NCBI GenBank assembly: GCA_007121115.1
Contig: SKMI01000210.1
Coordinates: 1-12,568 of the forward strand
DNA: 12,568 nt
Direction of reading: 5' to 3'
Source: Paracoccaceae bacterium
Lineage (GTDB): Bacteria; Pseudomonadota; Alphaproteobacteria; Rhodobacterales; Rhodobacteraceae
The notes under the pieces were generated by a model, which was not told where the DNA came from, did no database searches, and saw nothing but the letters and a program-made list of their open reading frames with translations. How positions within the stretch are numbered: position 1 is the first letter of the stretch; every line of letters begins with the position of its first letter. Below are positions 7,940-12,568 of the stretch, piece after piece. Both the position numbers and the translations under genes were made by a program.

Positions 7940-7954
7940 GCGCCCCGGCATAGG
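7927..7954 (+). repeat. 14-bp near-perfect tandem duplication over the ABM-like stop codon
   Basis: Two adjacent copies of a 14-bp unit (7927-7940 and 7941-7954) differ by one base; each includes CCCCGGCATAGG. The first copy carries the last codons and TAG stop of the ABM-like gene, the second lies just after it. It looks like a recent slippage duplication. Confidence 0.7.
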
Positions 7955-7975
7955 TGACGGGGATCACATGCAGGC

Positions 7976-7999
7976 CACCCGCCGTGTTCACGGCGGGTG
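7976..7999. terminator. Bidirectional terminator candidate between convergent genes
   Basis: A perfect 11-bp inverted repeat (CACCCGCCGTG / CACGGCGGGTG) with only 2 nt between the arms, so in RNA a 9-bp stem with a 6-nt loop is likelier. It sits between the convergent ABM-like (plus) and Hint (minus) genes, 37 bp and 45 bp from their stops. Neither side has a good T-run, so termination strength is uncertain, but the location fits a shared terminator. Confidence 0.5.
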
Positions 8000-8044
8000 C
8001 CATGGTCATTCAAGGCATTGAAGCAGTCGACAGATCGCCGGGCG

Positions 8045-9133
8045 TCACGCCGCGGTCGAGAGCAGCGCGCGGGCCTCTTGCGGCTTGAGGATCATGCGGG
8101 CGCTGCGGAAGCCGCGCCGACCTTCGGCGGTGGACAGTTGCGGGAACAGCAACTCCACCTCGGCACGCTGGGCCGCGTCCAGACCACCCATGGCCCTGTC
8201 TGCGGGCTGGAAGCTTTCGCTCCAGGCACCATCGGCGCGCACGATCTGGTGGCTGTCGAACATGATGTGCACATAGGTCACCGTCGCCGTGTCGCGCGTG
8301 ATCCCGGGCAGACCGACCATGTTCACCGCAGGGACCAGCACCTCGCGTTCGCCGAACATCAGTTCGGCACGCGGTCCGGTGACCAGCATGCGGTGCTGCG
8401 GCGAGACGCGCATGGCGCGTTCCGGCAGGCCGTTGCCCAACGCGCCCTCTGCGATCAACACCGGCGCCATGTCCTCAATGGCGGCCATTTCGGCCTCGGT
8501 CACGCGGCGCTGTCCGCACCAGGCCAGCGGCAGGAAACCGTTGTCCCGCGTCAGCACCATGTCGCCGGGGCGCAGATCCTCGACCGCGACGGCGCCGTCC
8601 TTCGTGTCGATCATCGTCCCGGCCGTGAAGCAGACGATATCGATCCCGCCCTCGCTGAGCTTGCTTTCATCGCTGCCGTCATCCCCAAGGGTGGTGGAAA
8701 TCCCGGCGGCTTCGGTCGGATCGCTGTCCACCAGGATGCTATTGATCGGGTCGCCGGTCCAGTCATCGCTGCGCAGGAGCGAGTTGCTGGGCGCCAGAAG
8801 GTTGAGCGGCGTGCCTTCCGGGTCCTCGGGGTTGATCAGGGTGATGCCCAGAACCTGGCCCTGCAATGTCGCTTCTTCGTCGGTTTCCACGTTGAGCGTG
8901 GTCACCGCGCCCCAGAAATTGAAGACACTGTCGAGCGTGTATTCGATACCGTCGATCGTCACCGAGGAGCCCAGGCCGATGGCCTCGCCGTCGATGTTGC
9001 CGGTGAAGGTCAGGTCGTTGATCACCTCGACGAAATCGCCGTTGTCGAAGGCATAGGACGTGTCCCGGCTTTCGGTGGTCACGCCCGGCGCCGTGGGGTC
9101 GAGCACGATCGCGCCGTTGATTGTCACACTCAT
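8045..9133 (-). CDS. Hint-domain (Hint_2-type) protein with acidic N-terminal half
   Basis: Protein of 362 aa with a Hedgehog/intein-type (Hint) domain of the kind frequent in Rhodobacteraceae. The domain begins at Cys168 (CFTAGTMIDTKDGAVAVEDL, then RPGDMVLTRDNG), the position of the catalytic Cys in inteins and Hedgehog. SPQHRML (244-250) supplies a conserved His247, and VTYVHIMFDSHQIVRADG (285-302) with SESFQP closes the domain. A C-terminal tail of about 50 residues follows, without the His-Asn + Cys/Ser/Thr end needed for protein splicing. Residues 1-167 are acidic and Thr/Val/Ile-rich, suggesting a beta-rich exported domain, but no signal peptide or RTX repeats are visible. Autocleavage before Cys168 is plausible from the family chemistry but unproven. 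ATG at 9131-9133 has GAGAGGA 7 nt upstream. It faces the ABM-like gene convergently and has its own 261-bp upstream gap. Confidence 0.88.
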   Translation of the reverse strand: MSVTINGAIVLDPTAPGVTTESRDTSYAFDNGDFVEVINDLTFTGNIDGEAIGLGSSVTIDGIEYTLDSVFNFWGAVTTLNVETDEEATLQGQVLGITLINPEDPEGTPLNLLAPSNSLLRSDDWTGDPINSILVDSDPTEAAGISTTLGDDGSDESKLSEGGIDIVCFTAGTMIDTKDGAVAVEDLRPGDMVLTRDNGFLPLAWCGQRRVTEAEMAAIEDMAPVLIAEGALGNGLPERAMRVSPQHRMLVTGPRAELMFGEREVLVPAVNMVGLPGITRDTATVTYVHIMFDSHQIVRADGAWSESFQPADRAMGGLDAAQRAEVELLFPQLSTAEGRRGFRSARMILKPQEARALLSTAA

Positions 9134-9394
9134 GATTACGTCCTCTCGTTCCGGATGGCTTGCGGAAACTACGCCGATCGGGGCGTTGGCCGCGCCAACT
9201 GCCCCGCAAATCTCTACGTGACATCACGCCATCAGTTTCACCGCACCACGGTTCCTTTTATCACAACATCCGTTTTCGATGCCCGGCCACGGTGTTCGAA
9301 ATATGGCGTGGGTTTGAAAAAAACTGTTTCTGCCCAGGAAACCACCCGCGCCAGCAGGGCATGTTTCCGCCATGGGTTGATCGGTGTGCGCCGC
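9134..9394 (-). other. Intergenic region between the CoA-binding and Hint genes
   Basis: Noticeably more AT-rich than its surroundings. It holds the leader hairpin at 9179-9206, a short inverted repeat CGTGA-CA-TCACG (9217-9228) that could be an operator, a T7 run on the minus strand (9317-9323), and GGAAAC (9337-9342) / GTTTCC (9363-9368) arms that may help end the CoA-binding gene transcript. AT-rich sequence near 9253-9275 (TTGTGATAAAAGG on the minus strand) is the likeliest promoter area for the Hint gene, but no clear -35/-10 pair is seen. Confidence 0.4.
9179..9206 (-). promoter_or_regulatory. Strong hairpin in the 5' leader of the Hint gene
   Basis: Arms CGGGGC-GTTGGC (9179-9190) and GCCAAC-T-GCCCCG (9194-9206) pair over 12 bp with one bulged base and a 3-nt loop, 46 bp upstream of the Hint ATG. 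No T-run follows in either direction. If the transcript starts further upstream this would form in the mRNA leader; otherwise it may overlap the promoter. Confidence 0.45.
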
Positions 9395-9865
9395 TTACAA
9401 TCTGGACGAGATGACGCCCGTATTGAAACCGCCCATGCGCAACTCGCCGAACAGGCGCTGGTATTCGATCTTCGGGCACCGATTCTCGATCACGTCGATG
9501 CTGCGGGTGCGGGCCTTTTCTGCCGCCTCGGCGTGCTGGACGCCGATCTGCATCCAGACGGTGCGCAGGGCGGGCAGATGGTCAAGGGCGGCATCGACGA
9601 TGGGGGGGACCTGCTCTGGGCGGCGGAAGATGTCGACCATGTCGGTTTCGGGCGGGCAGTCGGAAATGTCGGCGCGCGCGGTCTCGCCGAACAGGGTCTG
9701 CCCGGCCAGCCCGGGGTTCACCGGGATCACGCGAAACCCCTTCAGCCGCAGGTAGCGCGCCACGAAATAGCTGGGCCGGACGGGATTGGCGGAAACGCCT
9801 ACCACGGCGATGACGCGCGTGCGGGTGAGAATGTCCTTGATCTGGCGGTCGGTCGGTTGGGTCAT
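9395..9865 (-). CDS. CoA-binding domain protein (YccU-like)
   Basis: Protein of 156 aa made of a single CoA-binding (Rossmann-type) domain like that of succinyl-CoA synthetase alpha subunits and of E. coli YccU. The nucleotide-binding start is VIAVVGVSANPVRPSYFVAR (18-37), followed by GFRVIPVNPGLAGQTLFGE, DMVDIFRRPEQVPPIVDAA and TVWMQIGVQHAEAAEKAR, then IENRCPKIEYQRL (125-137), all typical of the stand-alone family. The catalytic phospho-His domain of succinyl-CoA synthetase is absent. The biological role of this family is poorly known. ATG at 9863-9865 has only a weak AGG upstream. It follows mepA on the same strand after a 153-bp structured gap, so it may have its own promoter. Confidence 0.92.
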   Translation of the reverse strand: MTQPTDRQIKDILTRTRVIAVVGVSANPVRPSYFVARYLRLKGFRVIPVNPGLAGQTLFGETARADISDCPPETDMVDIFRRPEQVPPIVDAALDHLPALRTVWMQIGVQHAEAAEKARTRSIDVIENRCPKIEYQRLFGELRMGGFNTGVISSRL

Positions 9866-9909
9866 GCGGCGGGCCTGTGCCGGGGGTGTTGTGGACCAGC
9901 GAAAGGGGC

Positions 9910-10005
9910 GCTCCCGCCCGAAGCGCGCCGGATTGAAAATCCGGCGGCTGCGGTTGGGCCGGGCGGCGCGGGCAGGCCCGCGCCGCCGCAGCGCGCTATG
10001 GGAGC
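9910..10005 (-). other. Nested inverted repeats between mepA and the CoA-binding gene
   Basis: This gap holds a perfect 9-bp hairpin (9926-9934 / 9938-9946, loop GAA) and a perfect 12-bp hairpin (9962-9973 / 9976-9987, 2-nt gap). Both are enclosed by shorter pairings AGCG (9922-9925) with CGCT (9994-9997) and GCTCCC (9910-9915) with GGGAGC (10000-10005). It lies directly after the mepA stop and probably acts as its terminator or a 3'-end stabiliser, although no T-run is present. The first hairpin resembles a tRNA-Phe anticodon arm but no tRNA surrounds it. Confidence 0.5.
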
Positions 10006-10018
10006 GGGGCGCAGAAGG

Positions 10019-10918
10019 TCACGGCGCATTCAGCACCCCTGCGCATTGGTTTGGCAGGTCGGCCATGGTGAACTCGCGCGGGTGGCGTCGGCGGGGTGGC
10101 GCGGGTTCGGTGCGTTGGCGCCGGGGCGGGTCCAGGAAATCGGTCACCCACCATTGCAGCGTGTCATCGCAGCCGTTCCCACCATTGGACAGCTCGGCCA
10201 CGGTCGGCGTCTGGGTCTCGCAGCCGGGGGAGTCGGCGGGGCAGCGCAGGCGCACGTGGAAGTGGTAGTTGTGGCCGACGGCGGGGCGGATGCGTTGCAG
10301 CCAGGGCGTGTCGGCGCGGGTGGCGGTGCGGCACATCTCGATCTTCACGGCGGCGGCAACAAAGATGCGGTCCACCCGCGGGTCCGAGGCGGCGGCGCGC
10401 AGCAGGGCGTGGTGCTGCGGGGTCCAGTGGGAGGTGACGCTGCGCTGATCGGCGCTGCGCACCGAGATCGAGCTGATCGCTTCACGCTCGGCCCGCGACA
10501 GGTCCAGCCGGTGCGGCGGGCGCATCCAGATGTCGATGTCGAGCCCGATCTGGTGGCTGGCATGCCCCGAGGTCATGGGCCCCCCGCGCGGCTGGCTGAT
10601 ATCGCCCACGTAGAGCCCTTGCCAGCCGATGCGCCGGGCTTCGCGGCTCAGGTCCTGGACATAGGCGATGGCCTCGGGGTGGCCCCAGTTGCGGTTGCGC
10701 GACAGGCGCATGGCCTGCCATGTCGGCCCGGTTTCCGGCAGGCGCACCAGCCCCGCCGCACAGCCGCGCGCGTAGGAGCCGATGGCCGCCGGCGCCTGCA
10801 GTGACGGCTGGTCATGGGCGCCGAACAACTGATTGGCCAGCGACTGCGCCGCCGCCGGTATGGGCAGGGCGAGCAGCAGCGCGGCGATCAGGGCGCGGGG
10901 TGCGGGACGGATCGGAAT
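10019..10918 (-). CDS. mepA: Penicillin-insensitive murein endopeptidase MepA
   Basis: Periplasmic zinc metallopeptidase that cleaves D-Ala-meso-DAP cross-links in peptidoglycan. Counting from an ATT at 10916-10918 (299 aa): a signal peptide with Arg-containing n-region, core ALIAALLLALPI and site AAA|Q near residue 24; GSYARGCAAGL; LSRNRNWGHPE; VGDISQPRGGPM; the metal-binding GHASHQIGLDIDIW with His119 and Asp127; and VGHNYHFHVRLRCP (215-228) supplying the third ligand. These are complete for the family. No ATG, GTG or TTG is in frame upstream of TTG 10826-10828, which would start inside the mature protein (LFGAHDQ) and lose the signal peptide. ATT is proposed because AAGGAG lies 7 nt before it. 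A CTG, or an unseen sequence error, are alternatives. The start overlaps the 3' end of the permease gene by 31 bp, implying one operon. Confidence 0.9.
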   Translation of the reverse strand: MPIRPAPRALIAALLLALPIPAAAQSLANQLFGAHDQPSLQAPAAIGSYARGCAAGLVRLPETGPTWQAMRLSRNRNWGHPEAIAYVQDLSREARRIGWQGLYVGDISQPRGGPMTSGHASHQIGLDIDIWMRPPHRLDLSRAEREAISSISVRSADQRSVTSHWTPQHHALLRAAASDPRVDRIFVAAAVKIEMCRTATRADTPWLQRIRPAVGHNYHFHVRLRCPADSPGCETQTPTVAELSNGGNGCDDTLQWWVTDFLDPPRRQRTEPAPPRRRHPREFTMADLPNQCAGVLNAP

Positions 10919-12258
10919 TCCGGTTCTCCTTCGGGTTTGACCCAGAGTAGCAGCACCAGCCCCAGCACGAAAAGCCCGATCAGCGGCGTGACCCCCAGCC
11001 GCTGGCTTTCAGTGAGTGTGGTGGCCAGCGCGATCAGCCCCGGCGCAACGAAGCTGAGCACCTTGCCCGAGAGCGCGTAAAGCCCGAAGCCTTCGGTCAT
11101 GCGCTCGGGGTTGGCCTGCCGCACCAGCATGGTGCGCGAGGCCGCCTGCAGCGAGCCGCCGCCCACACCGATCAGCGCGCCGCAGAGGTAGAAGGTGATA
11201 TCGGGCAAGGTGGATCCGGGCGCCACGGGCATGAACAGCACCATGGTCCGGTCGGTGCCGACGATGATCGTACAGACCGCGATCAGCAGCAGGATCGCCG
11301 CCACGATCACCGGCTTCGGCCCCAGCCGCGAATCGAACTTGCCGCCGACCCAGCAGCCCAGCGCCCCTACCGCCGCCGCGATGATCCCGAAAACGCCGAT
11401 CTGGACGATGGACCAGCCCAGCACCCCCGCCGCATAGATGCCGCCAAAGGCATAGATGCCGTTCAGCCCGTCTCGGTAGATCATCGAGGAGCCGAGATAG
11501 GCGAAAAGGCTCTTGCGCCCCGGCAGGGCCTTGAGGGTCGTCTTCAGCTCGGCCAGCCCCCGCCGGACCGCGCCGCGCGCCTGTTGCGGGGTGGGCGGTT
11601 CGTGCACCCAGAGGAAGAAGGGGATGACGAAGACGACATACCACAGCGCCGAGAGCGGCCCCACGGCGCGGGTGCCTTCGCGCGCGTCGGGGTCGAGGCC
11701 GAAGATGGGCTCTATGCCGATGAAGGTGACCCCGGCCTCGTTCTCGGCCAGAAACAGCAGCATCACCACCAGCGAGGCGAGCCCGCCGATATATCCCAGC
11801 GACCAGCCGGTGCCCGAAATACGGCCCAGTTCCTCGCGTTTGCCCAGGCTGGGCAGGATCGCATTGGTGAAGACGATCCCGTATTCCAGCCCCACCATGC
11901 CGATGGCAAAGGCCACGAGGATCAGCATGATGGTGGCGGTGTCGGCATCAGGCACCGCCCACCAGAGCGAGAAGGAACCGACGACATAAAGGACCGACCA
12001 GAACAGGATCCAGACCCGCTTGTATCCCGCATTGTCGGCTATGGCGCCCAGGATGGGGGCAAAGAGCGCCGTCAGCACGCCCGAGATCGCCAGCATCCAG
12101 CCCCACATGGCCTGCCCGGTCACCGGGTCGGGGGCTACGGCCGAAGCGAAATAGGGCGCGAAGATGAAGGTCAGCAGCAGCGTATTGTAGGGCTGGTTGG
12201 CCCAGTCGAACATCCACCAGCCCCAGATGCGGCGCTTGCGTTCGCTTTCGCTGGTCAT
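10888..12258 (-). CDS. MFS transporter of the UMF1 (Atg22-like) family
   Basis: Integral inner-membrane protein, 456 aa, with about 12 predicted hydrophobic helices. The N-terminus MFDWANQPYNTLLLTFIFAP (16-35) is the signature of the UMF1 family ('DWAnsay..ti.t.if..YF'), related to the fungal vacuolar effluxer Atg22. The loop GAIADNAGYKRVWI after helix 2 matches the MFS loop 2-3 motif. A cytoplasmic middle loop (EPPTPQQARGAVRRGLAELK and following residues) separates the two halves. Bacterial members are uncharacterised as to substrate. ATG at 12256-12258 has GGAGG 7 nt upstream. It is the first gene of a minus-strand unit with mepA, whose start lies inside this gene's 3' end; a tie to cell-wall peptide or amino-acid export is therefore possible but is only inference. 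Confidence 0.92.
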   Translation of the reverse strand: MTSESERKRRIWGWWMFDWANQPYNTLLLTFIFAPYFASAVAPDPVTGQAMWGWMLAISGVLTALFAPILGAIADNAGYKRVWILFWSVLYVVGSFSLWWAVPDADTATIMLILVAFAIGMVGLEYGIVFTNAILPSLGKREELGRISGTGWSLGYIGGLASLVVMLLFLAENEAGVTFIGIEPIFGLDPDAREGTRAVGPLSALWYVVFVIPFFLWVHEPPTPQQARGAVRRGLAELKTTLKALPGRKSLFAYLGSSMIYRDGLNGIYAFGGIYAAGVLGWSIVQIGVFGIIAAAVGALGCWVGGKFDSRLGPKPVIVAAILLLIAVCTIIVGTDRTMVLFMPVAPGSTLPDITFYLCGALIGVGGGSLQAASRTMLVRQANPERMTEGFGLYALSGKVLSFVAPGLIALATTLTESQRLGVTPLIGLFVLGLVLLLWVKPEGEPEFRSVPHPAP

Positions 12259-12290
12259 GCCCGGCCCTCCCTGCGCGCCGCATCAGCGAC

Positions 12291-12319
12291 ATAGAACTGC
12301 GCTTGGTGCGCGGATGCAA
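12291..12319 (-). promoter_or_regulatory. Candidate promoter for the MFS-mepA unit
   Basis: On the minus strand TTGCAT (12314-12319) and TTCTAT (12291-12296) are 17 bp apart and would give a leader of about 25 nt before the ATG at 12258. Both boxes are half-matches to the sigma-70 consensus. An inverted repeat TTGATC / GATCAA (12325-12330 / 12348-12353) lies just upstream. Confidence 0.3.
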
Positions 12320-12355
12320 GGGGGTTGATCGCAGCCAGCGCAAGCGTGATCAAGT

Positions 12356-12390
12356 GCGCGCTTCGCGTCGCGTGCGCGCGCGAAGCGCGC
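12356..12390. repeat. Perfect 12-bp inverted repeat
   Basis: Arms GCGCGCTTCGCG (12356-12367) and CGCGAAGCGCGC (12379-12390) around an 11-bp spacer. It adjoins the structured element that begins at 12395 and is probably part of the same intergenic repeat. Confidence 0.6.
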
Positions 12391-12394
12391 GCCC

Positions 12395-12464
12395 GGCCCA
12401 ACGGGAGCGGGCGCATCTTCGATGCGTCCGGCGACAGGCGGGAGCCCCCGTTGCCGATTGGGCC
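12395..12464. repeat. Structured intergenic element, probably a dispersed repeat
   Basis: A compact nested fold is visible. An outer stem GGCCCAA (12395-12401) / TTGGGCC (12458-12464) encloses CGGG (12402-12405) / CCCG (12447-12450), which in turn encloses two hairpins: a 10-bp one (12408-12417 / 12421-12430, loop TTC, one G-T pair) and a 3-bp one with a GGGA loop (12437-12446). No protein is likely here. The G-T pair is compatible with folding of plus-strand RNA. I have an unverified impression that similar sequences recur in Rhodobacteraceae intergenic DNA. Confidence 0.45.
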
Positions 12465-12568
12465 ATCCCTCACCGCAAGCGGTCCGGTCGTCCGGGGCGG
12501 ACCGCAGCCCCAGACGGCATCCGTTGCCCGGAAGCGCCCCCTCGGGCCGCGCCCACCCACCCGCCCCG
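12465..12568. other. Gene-free end of the window
   Basis: Part of the 310-bp stretch 12259-12568 with no supported gene. It contains a short hairpin ACCG-CAAG-CGGT (12472-12483) overlapping an alternative 8-bp inverted repeat GCGGTCCG (12479-12486) / CGGACCGC (12498-12505). Nothing recognisable follows to the end. Confidence 0.4.

Noticed and set aside
7954..7967. GTGA-N6-TCAC, resembling a CRP-type operator
   Set aside because: It lies between two convergent genes with no promoter next to it; a match of this length is expected by chance.
9921..9950. tRNA-Phe-like anticodon arm (7-nt loop TTGAAAA, anticodon GAA)
   Set aside because: No D arm, T arm (GTTCGA-type) or acceptor stem can be found around it; it is better explained as one of a pair of hairpins.
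7997..10804. Open frame of about 935 codons on the plus strand opposite the Hint, CoA-binding and mepA genes
   Set aside because: It crosses three well-supported genes and their structured gaps; the translation is low-complexity and His/Gly/Arg-rich with no family motifs.
12255..12560. Open frame of 101 codons on the minus strand whose TGA overlaps the MFS ATG
   Set aside because: The ATGA overlap is tempting, but the frame runs through the inverted-repeat element, has Arg/Gly/Pro-rich content without motifs, and the MFS promoter candidate lies inside it.
1..12568. Mobile element, CRISPR or defence island
   Set aside because: No transposase, integrase, direct-repeat array or defence gene family was seen; base composition is even apart from the AT-richer gap near 9210-9330.

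Overview
The window is GC-rich chromosomal DNA, about two-thirds G+C by eye. It comes from an alphaproteobacterium, most likely a member of the Rhodobacteraceae/Roseobacter group. The grounds are the character of the encoded proteins (GlnD, RsmI, GshB and MepA variants, a Hint_2-type protein) and the order penicillin-binding-protein activator | rsmI - yraN - gshB. No CRISPR array, insertion sequence, prophage, tRNA or rRNA gene was found. It reads as ordinary housekeeping chromosome with a few oddities.

Region 1 (1-4159, minus strand): a short periplasmic lipoprotein of the LppC/LpoA family (2903-4159) is followed by, and overlaps, glnD (stop at 61), the bifunctional uridylyltransferase/uridylyl-removing enzyme that controls PII proteins. 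Region 2 (4160-4247): a divergent promoter gap of 88 bp. Region 3 (4248-7939, plus strand): rsmI and yraN overlap by ATGA; then gshB and an HSL-type esterase overlap by ATGA; then a small antibiotic-biosynthesis-monooxygenase-like protein. This row joins ribosomal RNA methylation, a conserved nuclease-like protein, glutathione synthesis and two small accessory enzymes. Region 4 (7940-8044): a convergent gap with a perfect 11-bp inverted repeat that probably acts as a two-way terminator. Region 5 (8045-12258, minus strand): in transcription order, a UMF1-type MFS permease, the murein endopeptidase MepA overlapping its 3' end, a structured gap, a CoA-binding-domain protein, a leader containing a strong hairpin, and a stand-alone Hint-domain protein. 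Region 6 (12259-12568): no gene called; it holds a candidate promoter for the permease and a dense series of inverted repeats that looks like a dispersed, structured intergenic element.

Points most worth a second look: mepA has no ATG/GTG/TTG that would include its clear signal peptide, but has an ATT codon with an ideal ribosome binding site; the Hint-domain protein has a catalytic-type Cys after an acidic N-terminal half; and the intergenic stretches 9910-10005 and 12356-12505 fold into nested hairpins. I found no convincing new multi-gene system.
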